Source: Salinivirgaceae bacterium
Lineage (GTDB): Bacteria > Bacteroidota > Bacteroidia > Bacteroidales > SZUA-534
NCBI GenBank assembly: GCA_017527435.1
Contig: JAFXQB010000001.1
Location: 68,696-132,695, forward strand
Length of the DNA: 64,000 nt
Direction: 5' to 3'
The notes under the pieces are model-generated. The model saw only the letters and a program-made list of their open reading frames with translations, had not been told where the DNA came from and did not search any database. Shown here one piece after another: positions 23,410 through 32,317 of this stretch. Numbering within the stretch: the stretch's first letter is position 1; every line of letters begins with the position of its first letter. The position numbers were made by a program, and so were the translations under genes.

Positions 23410-26400
23410 TCACAACGTCAATTTCACCCCCGCAACCACACTGTGCGAAGCGGGATAAACGCCTGAATCAGTGCCGCTTGCCACTTCGGGGTCGTAGCCC
23501 TTGTAGCGTGTGGCGGTAAGCAGGTTGCTGCCCGTGGCAAACACCCGCAACTGCGCGTTGTATTCCTTTGGAAGCGGCACGTTGTAACCGATGGTCAGTT
23601 CGCGAAGTTTCAAATAACCAGCGTTTTGCACATATCGGCTGTCGATGTGGGCGAACGGCCGCGGACGGCTTGCCAACGGCAGCGTGTTGCCGCCGTTTTC
23701 GGGTGTCCACGAGTCCTTGACGGTTGCCAGAACATTGTACGAATCGCCCGTCAGTTCGAGCCTGCGGCCCAGCGCGTTATACACCTTGTTGCCCACGCTG
23801 AACCCGAACGATGCCGAAAAATCGATGCCTTTCCAGTTCACCTGCGTCGAGAATCCGCCAGTCAGTTTCGGTTGGATGCTGCCCAGAATCACGCGGTCGT
23901 TGCCGTCGATGCGGCCGTTGCCGTCGGTGTCCTCAAACTTCAGGTCGCCAGGCTGCGGCGTCTGACCGTTGATGGTTGGCAATTTGGTCACGTCCTCGCC
24001 GCTCTGCACAATGCCGCTGAACTTCAGCCCGTAGAATGCGCCCAGCGGCTCGCCCTTGCGCAGAATCTGCTGATTGTCAGAACCTTGAATCACATTATTG
24101 GTAGTGCCCATATCGGTGATTCGGTTTTGGTTCAGTGCGGCGTTCGCCGATGCCGTCCACGACAGCCGTTTGCGTTCAACCAGCGTTGTGTTCACAGCCA
24201 GTTCAATGCCTTTATTCACCACATTTCCAACGTTTTGCAACTGTGTTGTCACACCCGTCGAGAAGCCCACAGGCACGTCGAGCAGCAGGTCGCTCGTTTT
24301 CTTGTAATAGATGTCGAAAACAAAGTCTAACTTATTGTTATACAGCCCCAAATCGAAACCCGCATTGTAACTTGCCGTGGTTTCCCACTTCAGGTTGTCG
24401 TTGGCCGTGTTTTTCTTCGCATAACTGCTCGAGCCGCTGTAAGAGCCTGTGGCATACGAAGTTGTGAAAGCATAATCGCTGATTTCCTGATTGCCCACAA
24501 CGCCACCCGTCAAGCGGATTTTCAGGTAGGTCACCTTGCTGAAAGTGCTCATAAACGCCTCTTTATCAACGTTCCACGACAGTCCGAGCGATGGGAAATA
24601 GCCCCAGCGGTGACTGTGCGCAAAGCGGCTCGAATTGTCGGCGCGGAAAGTGGCCGTCAGGTTGTATCTGTCACTCAATGTGTAGTTTACGCGAGCAATG
24701 AGCGAGTTCAGTTTCGCCTCGCTGATGCCCGTCTGCGGCGTGTAGATGCCCGAGCCGTCGCCCAAATTGTACTGTTTCAGCACCTCGTTTGTGAAGTGGT
24801 TGGTGCGGACAACGCTGTTGGTCGATGTTGATGTCTGACGCGTGAAACCTGCCAGAAAATCAATCGATTGGCTGCCGCCCAAATCCTTCTGATAGGTGGC
24901 CGTATATTCCTGCTGCCAAACGTCGGTCTGACGGTTGCCCGTGCCGCCCACGCCTTCAGTAGCAAGGCCCAGCGACGTGTACGCACCCGAAAAAGTGTTC
25001 TGCGTCAAATGCTCGCTGTTCAGCCCGACCGACGCTTTAAGTGTCAGATTGCCAACCGTATAACTACCCCAAACATTCGAGAGCAGATAGTTGTTCAGGT
25101 TTTCGGCCACGCTTTCGCGAAGGTCGTAAACAGGGTTGGCCGCGTGGTCGCCGATGGCGAAATAGGCGTACTCGTATGGGTTGCTGAAATTGTAGTCGCC
25201 GTCAGCGTTATAAACCTCAACCACAGGCGGCATAAGCAGCGCATAGACGAAACTGTTGGTGATTCCTGCCGAGAATGGCGACGAGTTGAAAACCTGCTTT
25301 TCGGTAGTCGTCAGGCCCCGCTGACGGATGCGCCCATAAGTTGCGTTCACGCCGAAGCGCACCTGCTTGCGCGGTTCCCATTCCACGTTGGTGTGGAAGT
25401 TATATCGTTGAAAACCAGAGTTCAAAACAATGCCGTCTTGGTCGGTGTAGTTGGCCGAGAAGGTGTAGCGGCTCTTGTCGCCCGCACCCTTCACGCTCAA
25501 GTCGTGCACCTGCTGAACGGCCGTCCGAAGAACAGCGTCCTGCCAGTCGGTGCCACTGCCCAGAGCCGCAATCTGCTCGTCGGTGTAACCGCCCTTGTTG
25601 CTAAAATATTTCTTCTGAAAATCAGCCCATTCACTCGCGTTTAAAAGGTCGAGTTTGTGGCTCACGCGGCTCAAGCCGATGCTGTAGCCATAGACAATGC
25701 CGCCGAATTTCTCGCCCGCCTTGCCCTTTTTGGTCGTTATCAGAATCACGCCATTCGCGCCGCGCGACCCGTAAATGGCTGTGGCAGAGACGTCTTTCAG
25801 CACCTCAACCGACTCAATGTCGTCGGGATTGACCGTCGAGAGCGGATTCAGACTGCCCTCAATCGAGCCCAGGCCTGTGCCCGTGTTGGCCGCGTCCTTG
25901 AAATAGATGAAGCCGTCAATCACGTAGAGCGGTTCGTTGCTCGCATTCACCGAGTTGCCGCCGCGGATGCGGATGTGGCTGTCGGCGCCAGGCTGTCCGC
26001 TGCTTGCCGTAACGGCCAGTCCCGCCACCTTTCCGCTCAAGGCCTTGTCAACCGATGGCGCCGCCGTGCGGCTGATGGCTTCGGCTTTGACCGTGGCCAC
26101 GCTGCCCGTCAGTTGCGTGCGTTTCTGCGTGCCGTAGCCCACCACAACCACCTCGCTCAACTTGTTCAGGTTTTCAGTCAGTTGAATTTCAATGGGTTCC
26201 GATGCCTCGTACACGTCGATTTCCTGCGAGCGGTAGCCCACAAACTGAATCAGCAACGTGAGCGGAAGTTTCACTTTTGTTTTGAGCGTGAAGTTGCCGT
26301 CAAGGTCGGCCACCGTGCCCAGTTCGTTGCCCGTTGTCGGCACAATGGTTGACCCGATGAGCGGGTCGCCCGTCCGTGCGTCGGTCACGCGGCCAGTTAT

Positions 26401-26472
26401 GGTGGTGGTCTGCGCCGACGCCGAACTTGCTGACACAAAAGCAATTATAATTATGAGTAATATCTTTTTCAT
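23410..26472 (-). CDS. SusC/RagA-family TonB-linked outer-membrane transporter
   Basis: This is a receptor of about 1020 residues. After the signal peptide (M-K-K-I-L-L-I-I-I-I-A-F) comes the carboxypeptidase-like domain (I-T-G-R-V-T-D-A-R-T-G-D-P-L-I-G). Then follow the SusC signature V-V-V-G-Y-G-T-Q-K-R, the plug (L-Y-V-I-D-G and G-S-R-G-A-N-G-V-I-L-I-T-T-K-K-G), and a long barrel ending A-G-V-K-L-T-L. The ATG at 26472 gives the proper signal peptide; an upstream start at 26526 would add 18 charged residues. It works with the SusD lid and TonB-ExbBD to import a ligand, which the sequence does not reveal. Confidence 0.94.
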   Translation of the reverse strand: MKKILLIIIIAFVSASSASAQTTTITGRVTDARTGDPLIGSTIVPTTGNELGTVADLDGNFTLKTKVKLPLTLLIQFVGYRSQEIDVYEASEPIEIQLTENLNKLSEVVVVGYGTQKRTQLTGSVATVKAEAISRTAAPSVDKALSGKVAGLAVTASSGQPGADSHIRIRGGNSVNASNEPLYVIDGFIYFKDAANTGTGLGSIEGSLNPLSTVNPDDIESVEVLKDVSATAIYGSRGANGVILITTKKGKAGEKFGGIVYGYSIGLSRVSHKLDLLNASEWADFQKKYFSNKGGYTDEQIAALGSGTDWQDAVLRTAVQQVHDLSVKGAGDKSRYTFSANYTDQDGIVLNSGFQRYNFHTNVEWEPRKQVRFGVNATYGRIRQRGLTTTEKQVFNSSPFSAGITNSFVYALLMPPVVEVYNADGDYNFSNPYEYAYFAIGDHAANPVYDLRESVAENLNNYLLSNVWGSYTVGNLTLKASVGLNSEHLTQNTFSGAYTSLGLATEGVGGTGNRQTDVWQQEYTATYQKDLGGSQSIDFLAGFTRQTSTSTNSVVRTNHFTNEVLKQYNLGDGSGIYTPQTGISEAKLNSLIARVNYTLSDRYNLTATFRADNSSRFAHSHRWGYFPSLGLSWNVDKEAFMSTFSKVTYLKIRLTGGVVGNQEISDYAFTTSYATGSYSGSSSYAKKNTANDNLKWETTASYNAGFDLGLYNNKLDFVFDIYYKKTSDLLLDVPVGFSTGVTTQLQNVGNVVNKGIELAVNTTLVERKRLSWTASANAALNQNRITDMGTTNNVIQGSDNQQILRKGEPLGAFYGLKFSGIVQSGEDVTKLPTINGQTPQPGDLKFEDTDGNGRIDGNDRVILGSIQPKLTGGFSTQVNWKGIDFSASFGFSVGNKVYNALGRRLELTGDSYNVLATVKDSWTPENGGNTLPLASRPRPFAHIDSRYVQNAGYLKLRELTIGYNVPLPKEYNAQLRVFATGSNLLTATRYKGYDPEVASGTDSGVYPASHSVVAGVKLTL

Positions 26473-26552
26473 AGACAAAGTCCGAGTGAAAGGGTTGCGG
26501 ACCGAGCGGCCCGCCCCTGTGTTCAAAAACTTTTATAATGTTGGTAATCAGA

Positions 26553-27398
26553 CTATTCCTGTGCCAGGTCTTTCGATGGCAGTTTCAGCAGGCCGTATTG
26601 GTGCAGATACTGCGCGCCGTTGGTCAGCGTCCACTGCACAAAATCGTTGAGCAGTGCGTTCGAGTGGTCGTAGGCGAAAGCCGCGTTGCCCACAGGTATC
26701 TCGCTGTAGCGGGCGTGCTCGAGCAGAGTCAGAATGTCGTCGAGTTGGCCGTCGGCCAGCACCTGCTCACCCTGTTTGTCAAGGTCGAGCGGCAGCAGAG
26801 CGATGTCTTTCTTCAGTTGGCGGCTCTCAAGGTCGAAAATATTTGATAATGTGCTGATTGTGACGCCCCACGGGTCACGGCTCACGGCCACTGTCAGGTA
26901 AGAGTCGTCGCCCGAAATCTTCTTTCCGCGATAGTCGGCAGCCGCCTCGTCGAAATGCTCGGCATAGAACCGCGACACCGACTGTTGGCCAGTTGCGGTG
27001 TAGATGTGGATTTTCTGCTCGGTGGCAGTCGGCTCGTCGTCTTCAAACAGGTCTTCAACAAAGAAGAGCGCCTTAATCCGTTTGGCGTTCAAGCGACGAC
27101 CAATCAGCCCCACTGCTTCCGACTCTTTGGCCGAAACGGGCAGCACCGCATAGCGCGCAAAGTTCACGCCGTCAGCGCTGTTGCTCACAACCGAAAGGCT
27201 GTTCTTCTCGCCAGCCTGCGCCTTGCCAGCCTTAAACACAAACTCAACGCCCGCGTTGGTTTTGCTGTATTCGTCGGCCCACTTCTCAACAAGCGGTTTG
27301 ACCGAATTTGGCACGTGCACCGTAACTTGTTGGCTTTGAGCCAAAACCGATGCCTGAAATCCTAAAACAATTGCTACTGTATATATTATCTTTTTCAT
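26553..27398 (-). CDS. Periplasmic substrate-binding-like protein
   Basis: This secreted protein of 281 residues starts with a signal peptide cut near A-Q-S and has a type II periplasmic-binding fold pattern (V-T-V-H-V-P-N-S-V-K-P-L-V-E-K-W, K-T-N-A-G-V-E-F-V-F-K-A-G, then A-R-Y-A-V-L-P-V-S). It loosely resembles the molybdate/sulfate/phosphate-binding PstS-like group. No ABC permease or ATPase follows; instead SusC and SusD do, 80 nt downstream, so it may deliver or sense the ligand for the outer-membrane importer. An operator-like repeat lies about 310 bp upstream. The ligand is unknown. Confidence 0.72.
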   Translation of the reverse strand: MKKIIYTVAIVLGFQASVLAQSQQVTVHVPNSVKPLVEKWADEYSKTNAGVEFVFKAGKAQAGEKNSLSVVSNSADGVNFARYAVLPVSAKESEAVGLIGRRLNAKRIKALFFVEDLFEDDEPTATEQKIHIYTATGQQSVSRFYAEHFDEAAADYRGKKISGDDSYLTVAVSRDPWGVTISTLSNIFDLESRQLKKDIALLPLDLDKQGEQVLADGQLDDILTLLEHARYSEIPVGNAAFAYDHSNALLNDFVQWTLTNGAQYLHQYGLLKLPSKDLAQE

Positions 27399-27931
27399 TG
27401 TATTTTCGTTTTTAAAGTATTGATATTGTATTTATTAATGATTGTTGTGGCCTTCGTTTCTGCGGCGCCACGGTCCGCACTTTCAATCTCACTCGTTGCA
27501 ACAGCAACACATTCGCATTCGTTTTGTCATTTCCATTGTTTTAATCTGTTTCATTTCTCTCATCACATTTTTGACGATGCAAAAGTGCAATGTTTGGAAA
27601 TATCCACCAAATAGTTTGATTATATCAGAAGATATAACCACAAAATCAACCTTTGTGGAATTTGATTCTTCACACCCCCTTAAAAAAGCCGGGTGCGTAG
27701 AATAAAATTCTACCAACACGGTAGATTGGTAGGTTGATAGAACGTTTTTTGTGGTGTTTTTATTGGGATTTTGCAGGGCTGCGCAGCGTGATTTGTTGGG
27801 CTGTCGCACAGATTCCGTAGGGCTGTCACACCGTGGCAGCCGCAAATTGCAAATGCAAACCGCAAACTGACGCAATCAACCATTCATTACGCGGCTGCCG
27901 TAATACGACAGCCCTACGGCCCGGATGATAA
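27399..27931. other. Gene-free stretch with inverted repeats
   Basis: Nothing in this 533-bp gap reads as a gene; a 128-residue frame across it is compositionally odd. It contains CTACCAA-N9-TTGGTAG (27710-27732) followed by GGTT, related to the sulfur-gene palindromes, and two REP-like hairpins, GGCTGTCAC-acc-GTGGCAGCC (27821-27841) and GGCTGCCGTAATACGACAGCC (27893-27913). Confidence 0.55.
27710..27735. promoter_or_regulatory. Weak relative of the sulfur-unit operator
   Basis: CTACCAA (27710-27716) and TTGGTAG (27726-27732) form a perfect inverted repeat. The right half, TTGGTAGGTT, is identical to bases in the cysK operator (8756-8765). It fits the 7-7-7 model poorly and no -7 box is well placed, so membership in the regulon is uncertain. 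Confidence 0.3.
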
Positions 27932-29104
27932 TCAATAGTTTAACCCGAAAGCCCAAAGCGGCACAATGTTGCCTGAACCATATTCAATGTCGTCTTTCAC
28001 CACAAAACCATCATTCACATTAGCAATCTGCCGCAGCCCCTTACTCTTGCCACCGACTTCGAATGTAATATTATCTATTTTGAAATCAGCAACTTCCGAC
28101 GCCATAACTTTATGATTGACTCTCATCTGATTAAAGAAAAACGTCTCGCGGACATTGCCGATGTTTGTTGCATTGCCGCCCAAAACGTATGCTAAATTGG
28201 TGTTATCCAAATAGATTTTCTCAACCTTGCCCAACCCGATTATTCCGCCTGTCGCATCGCGCAACTGACCAATCATTCCGGCGCGTTCCATATAGTAGAA
28301 ATAGTCACCAACGTCGTTACGGCTCACGTTTATCATTTTCGAAATCTTGTCCATAACCGGCTTGAACGGCGAGCTTTCGGCAACAATCGCAAGTAGTTTT
28401 TTCAGTTTCTGCCCTGTTGCAACGTTCATTTTGGCAAACTGCGAAATATCCACTTCCATAGTAAAATTTATCACTTGGTTCAGTTCAACATCGAACCGGC
28501 TGTCTGTGGCAAACGGATAGTAGCCGCGTTGCAGATAGTCGCGGAACAGTGGCAGCGGATGACGCTCGGCGGCTATCTCGGCGCGATTTGCAAGAATATC
28601 TTCCAACTCGTATTTCGGAACCGTAATCTTATGAAACATAGCAAGATACTCACGAAAAGACAGACCTTGCATATAATACATTGGCGCACGACGGCTTAAG
28701 TCGGCCTCACCTTTGTTGATGTCGAGTATCGACGAGCCTGTGAAAGCGATTTTCAAATCGGGGTGAGTGTCGTAAATCTGCTTCAGCTCTCTCGACCAAT
28801 TCGGATATTTATGTATCTCATCTATAAACAAATGTTGTCCGCCCTCGCGGCTGAACTCATCGGCAGTATCGACTAACGAATGAGCAGCAAAATAGGTGTT
28901 GTCGGCCGAAATGTAGAGAATCCGCTCACGGTCGAAGTTTTGCTTGATATATTGCAGAAACAGAATTGTCTTGCCCACACCGCGCGGCCCAACCAAACCG
29001 AAAAGGCGGTCATCCCAATTGATTCGCTCGTACATATATCGCTGAAAATCAACAGGTACGTTTGCCAACTGATTCCTCATATACGTGATTAGGTTCGTAT
29101 CCAT
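27932..29104 (-). CDS. AAA ATPase with C-terminal DUF4143 domain
   Basis: This is a P-loop ATPase of 390 residues: Walker A G-P-R-G-V-G-K-T near residue 41 and Walker B H-L-F-I-D-E-I-H-K near 95. It ends in a DUF4143 domain with a nuclease-like pattern (A-D-F-K-I-D-N-I-T-F-E-V-G-G-K). Such genes are abundant, mobile and poorly understood in Bacteroidota. The ATG at 29104 is favoured because a -7 box lies 17 nt upstream at 29121-29128, and a longer frame to 29206 would translate the promoter repeats. Matching hairpin repeats flank the gene on both sides. Confidence 0.88.
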   Translation of the reverse strand: MDTNLITYMRNQLANVPVDFQRYMYERINWDDRLFGLVGPRGVGKTILFLQYIKQNFDRERILYISADNTYFAAHSLVDTADEFSREGGQHLFIDEIHKYPNWSRELKQIYDTHPDLKIAFTGSSILDINKGEADLSRRAPMYYMQGLSFREYLAMFHKITVPKYELEDILANRAEIAAERHPLPLFRDYLQRGYYPFATDSRFDVELNQVINFTMEVDISQFAKMNVATGQKLKKLLAIVAESSPFKPVMDKISKMINVSRNDVGDYFYYMERAGMIGQLRDATGGIIGLGKVEKIYLDNTNLAYVLGGNATNIGNVRETFFFNQMRVNHKVMASEVADFKIDNITFEVGGKSKGLRQIANVNDGFVVKDDIEYGSGNIVPLWAFGLNY

Positions 29105-29120
29105 AGCATTAGTTTTTTTG

Positions 29121-29218
29121 CAAATATAAGCGATATTGCACTTCGTAGGTGCAGTTTTGTATAATAATTTGCACTTCGTGGGTGCAAATTTAAGAGAAGA
29201 TTGCACCTTTCGGGTGAA
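29121..29218 (-). promoter_or_regulatory. ATPase promoter with three iterated hairpin repeats
   Basis: The minus strand has TATATTTG (29121-29128), a perfect -7 box. Upstream are three related units: TGCAC-N7-GTGCA (29137-29153), TTTGCAC-N7-GTGCAAA (29168-29188) and TTGCACC-ttt-cGGGTGAAA (29201-29218). They overlap the -33 region, so autoregulatory operators are likely. Confidence 0.6.
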
Positions 29219-29640
29219 ATTATTAGGTTTTACTTACGAGAACAACGCTTATTTTGGAACACCAACCGCAATTTATCGCAATCAACCATTCATTACGCGG
29301 CTGCCGTAATACGACAGCCCTACGGCCGCGAATGATAATTACAACCAAATCCGTAAGGCTGTCACACCGTGGCAGCCGCACATTGCCACAACGCACCAAA
29401 AAATGGAAACATTGCCATCGATTGCCAACATTCACGCACCCAAACGCCGAAGGCGTGACATACCACAGGCCGGGGTGTAAACCCCGGTTGGGCGCCAGCA
29501 CATAAAATGAACGCCGAAGGCGTGGCACGAAATCATCGGCGGCATTAAACACGTAGAGACGCGATTAATCGCGTCTCTACACACATTATCAATATTTTGC
29601 CGCTTTATACAGATTCACAAACACCCAGAATAAGGCAATA
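29219..29640. repeat. REP-like cluster in a gene-free stretch
   Basis: It carries GGCTGCCGTAATACGACAGCC (29299-29319) and GGCTGTCACACCGTGGCAGCC (29357-29377), copies of the two hairpins at 27.8-27.9 kb. It also carries CGCCGAAGGCG twice, a CCGGGG/CCCCGG hairpin near 29471-29487, and a perfect 28-bp palindrome at 29553-29580 (GTAGAGACGCGATT and its complement). No REP-associated transposase gene is in the window. Confidence 0.65.
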
Positions 29641-30690
29641 TTATATCTCGTTCAATATTATCTTAAGTTCCTGACTATTATTGTTTTCAATCAGTTGCTC
29701 TTTCCAAACTTCAATTTTATTATTTTGATTTACTGCGCAATTCCAACTTTCCGCAAGTTTGTCTGCATTATACTGACATAGCATTTCTTTTATGTTGTTC
29801 AAGTTCATATACAATCGTAAAAATATTTGTGGAACGTTATATAGTCTTTGGTCATTGATAATAATATCGGACTTACCACCTGCAGTGAATTGGTCTCGAA
29901 CATTCGGACAAACCACACCTTTTTCCATTGCCAACCACATTGCTAAACGATTGAACTTGTCACCGTGATAACCAAACATTTCGGGGAACAAACAATATGC
30001 CTGTAATTTGAGATTTTCCTTTTCTTCTTCTTTTAGATAATTCCACAAACGTAGTATAATGTTGCTTGCTTGTTTTTCTTGTTCATCATCATCATCATCC
30101 CCCATCCACCATAGGCGTTCCCCTTGTTGAAGTTGGCTTTTGTAAAACTTAACAACAGTTTTTATTGGGTTGTCTTGCTTCCTTAATTCATCGTACGGTA
30201 CGTGTATTTTATCGAAGAACGTTTCACCTTGCCCAAGTTCCATATTTATCAAATACCGGGGTGAGTGGGTTACAACAACGTCAGACAAACATTCTTCATA
30301 AGGGCGACAACGGAATTGTATCGGGTCGCACATTTTACCGAACAACATATAAATTCGTTCTACACTATCTACTCTTGTTCCCTCCGCCACGCTACTACCG
30401 GTGCTTCGCCAATGGTTTTCTTTTGTGGTCTTAACTTCTATTCCATAAAAATCGTTCGCAACAATGTCAGGAAATCTTTGTCCGGAAATCAATTTAATTG
30501 AATTTTCAAACGGTGTGTGCAATGAGTTTTCTGTCAAAACATCCAAAACTTCATCCTCTAATTTGTTTCCCAATAATTTGACATATTTTTCCGGTTTCTC
30601 TGTCGCCCGTCGGTGTAATGTCAACAGAGAATCGTTTAGCAAACTTTCAAAAGCTTGTTTTTGGGGTTCCGGATTAACTGAAACTATCAT
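29641..30690 (-). CDS. Type II restriction endonuclease (PD-(D/E)XK)
   Basis: This protein of 349 residues has a nuclease core R-F-P-D-I-V-A-N-D-F-Y-G-I-E-V-K-T-T, in which D, E and K are the metal-binding triad. The remainder is not recognisable as a named specificity. Its start overlaps the end of the cytosine methyltransferase by 4 bp, so the two are coupled and form a type II R-M system. The acidic run D-D-D-D-D-E in the middle is a simple-sequence tract in DNA (CATCATCATC). The cognate site cannot be read from the sequence. Confidence 0.87.
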   Translation of the reverse strand: MIVSVNPEPQKQAFESLLNDSLLTLHRRATEKPEKYVKLLGNKLEDEVLDVLTENSLHTPFENSIKLISGQRFPDIVANDFYGIEVKTTKENHWRSTGSSVAEGTRVDSVERIYMLFGKMCDPIQFRCRPYEECLSDVVVTHSPRYLINMELGQGETFFDKIHVPYDELRKQDNPIKTVVKFYKSQLQQGERLWWMGDDDDDEQEKQASNIILRLWNYLKEEEKENLKLQAYCLFPEMFGYHGDKFNRLAMWLAMEKGVVCPNVRDQFTAGGKSDIIINDQRLYNVPQIFLRLYMNLNNIKEMLCQYNADKLAESWNCAVNQNNKIEVWKEQLIENNNSQELKIILNEI

Positions 30691-32021
30691 TCTTCACCAA
30701 AATAAAGTGGCCAAACTTGTTGTAAGCGACGCGCTATGTTGTATGCCAAAACAGGCGGAACGGCATTCCCAATAATTTTGTAGGCGCCAGAAGGGCTGAC
30801 TGCGAATTTTTTCCCATTGTATGAATTAGAAAAGACGAAATCGTAATCGGGCGGAAATGTCTGTATCATAGCGCATTCGCGCGGTGTCAAACGGCGCTCT
30901 GATTTTCCTGCTTTCAATTCGTCGGTATATTTGCCTCCGTGTTCAGCGGATAATCTGCGGTATTCAATGTTGCCGTGGTGTTCGGAACGAATTGTCGGAC
31001 CAATGTCGTCAAGATTCACTTCATTTTGCCCTTGACAATGCGCCCCCATATACTTGGCTTGCGAATAGTATTTTTGAGAATCGTCATTTGAATCCGATGG
31101 CTCATCTAATGATTCAAAAACATTCCTAACAGTCTGAAATTGAGCCAAACGTTTGTCTTTTATATGGTAGTTATGCGTTGGCTTTGGGTAAGGATTGTAT
31201 TTTTCGGGTATACTTTCTTTTTCAAGATTTTTTAATGCGGTTGGGTTTAACAAATCCTTACGGATTCCTATAAATATAACTCTCTCGCGAGACTGCGGCA
31301 CACCATAATCGGCGGCGTGCAATACTTGTGGCGGCAAAACAATATAATCGTTTCCTGCTGCAGAAGAAAAATCCTTTTGTATAATATCTTTTACATTGCC
31401 TAAATTTGTAAGTCCTTTAACATTCTCTGCAACAAATATTTTCGGCCGAGTAATATCAATTACTTCCTTCATCCAAAAATACAATTTGCCACGAGTCTCT
31501 TCTGTTGCAATCTCGCTCGTAATATAATTCCCGTTGTGGTCTTTGTGCGATTCAAAACCCCTTCTTTTGCCAGCCACACTAAAATCTTGACAAGGGAATC
31601 CGCCTGTTACCACATCAATGTTTTTAGGGAAAATATCATTGCTATCACGGTGCATTTTTACCAAATCCACCACACTTTCTGTACGATATATACCGTCATC
31701 GTCATTTGATTTGGAAAAATAGTGTACCCAAGCAGCCCTTGCATCAGGCAGAATATCGTTTGCAAATACTGTTTGAAATATTGTAGGGGTCAGCCTTACA
31801 AAATCGTTGTCTAAATGTTCCGCAACAAAATCGGGACACATTTTTTCATTTACGCTGCCCTTATGAGTAATAAAGCCGCCTTCAAAGCCCAAATCCATTC
31901 CTCCGCATCCAGAGAAAAGGGATAATACTCGTAATTTTTTGCCTTCCCCTAGTTTAATATCCTTGCTGAAAGGATATGAAAATTGTGGCTCCTCAACATT
32001 GTTTTTTGATTCGTCTTCCAT
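30687..32021 (-). CDS. DNA (cytosine-5)-methyltransferase
   Basis: This is a C5 methyltransferase of 444 residues. Motif I is L-F-S-G-C-G-G-M-D-L-G-F, the catalytic motif IV G-G-F-P-C-Q-D-F-S, motif VI A-E-N-V-K-G-L, motif VIII Q-S-R-E-R-V-I-F-I-G, and motif X I-G-N-A-V-P-P-V-L-A. The region between VIII and X, holding target recognition, is about 150 residues. It protects host DNA from the endonuclease that follows. Upstream at 32094-32276 is the second copy of the structured element found before mod. Confidence 0.95.
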   Translation of the reverse strand: MEDESKNNVEEPQFSYPFSKDIKLGEGKKLRVLSLFSGCGGMDLGFEGGFITHKGSVNEKMCPDFVAEHLDNDFVRLTPTIFQTVFANDILPDARAAWVHYFSKSNDDDGIYRTESVVDLVKMHRDSNDIFPKNIDVVTGGFPCQDFSVAGKRRGFESHKDHNGNYITSEIATEETRGKLYFWMKEVIDITRPKIFVAENVKGLTNLGNVKDIIQKDFSSAAGNDYIVLPPQVLHAADYGVPQSRERVIFIGIRKDLLNPTALKNLEKESIPEKYNPYPKPTHNYHIKDKRLAQFQTVRNVFESLDEPSDSNDDSQKYYSQAKYMGAHCQGQNEVNLDDIGPTIRSEHHGNIEYRRLSAEHGGKYTDELKAGKSERRLTPRECAMIQTFPPDYDFVFSNSYNGKKFAVSPSGAYKIIGNAVPPVLAYNIARRLQQVWPLYFGEE

Positions 32022-32093
32022 TTTTGCGCTAATGCTTTTTGCGCTTGCTTATCTGTATTCAGGTACAAACGGACAATCCAAAACGGCAAAAAA

Positions 32094-32276
32094 ATGTGGA
32101 CTTGAACTTTATCCACATCCTAGGCCGTCAGAATTGCCCGTTATCACAGATAAGTCAAGCCCACGCAATAGCGCAGGCATCTTTTTTGACTTATTCGTGT
32201 GATAACATTTCTAAAATTTCTGACGTTTTAGGATATGCCGAATTATCAAAGCAAACGCTTGATTAATAATATGTTA
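32094..32276 (-). ncRNA. Candidate structured element, copy 2 (upstream of C5 methyltransferase)
   Basis: The main stem-loop is 32140-32206: GTTATCACA/TGTGATAAC outside, ATAAGTCAA/TTGACTTAT in the middle, GCC/GGC at the top, and loop core CACGCAATAGC. A second hairpin ATGTGGA/TCCACAT (32094-32118) lies on the gene side, then CATCCTA (32116). The tail has TTTTAGGAT, AAACGCT and GATTAATAATATGTTA (32261-32276). Compared with copy 1, both arms of each stem have changed while pairing is kept, and linker lengths are the same. Promoter, leader RNA or recombination site remain open. Confidence 0.5.
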
Positions 32277-32284
32277 TTTAAAAA

Positions 32285-32314
32285 TTACTTTCTGTTTCTT
32301 ATAGTTCGTTTAAT
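32285..32314. repeat. Direct repeat flanking DUF1016, left
   Basis: TTACTTTCTGTTTCTTATA followed by G and TTCGTTTAAT. The same words occur at 33356-33387 with CTA in place of G. The two copies bracket the intact DUF1016 gene, as after an insertion or a local duplication. Confidence 0.6.
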
Positions 32315-32317
32315 GTT

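Noticed and set aside
27710..27735. Full member of the AACCTAT-N7-ATAGGTT regulon
   Set aside because: Only the right half fits and no -7 box is placed as at cysK or the TonB gene; kept as a weak feature only.
27489..27875. 128-residue minus-strand frame
   Set aside because: It runs through hairpin repeats and an operator-like site, has a Cys/Arg-heavy odd composition and no recognisable domain.
29105..29206. N-terminal extension of the DUF4143 ATPase
   Set aside because: The extra residues are a translation of the promoter repeats; a -7 box lies inside this stretch.
29137..29218. Short regular repeats that might be a CRISPR remnant
   Set aside because: Units are inverted repeats of unequal length with no spacers and no cas genes; promoter operators fit better.
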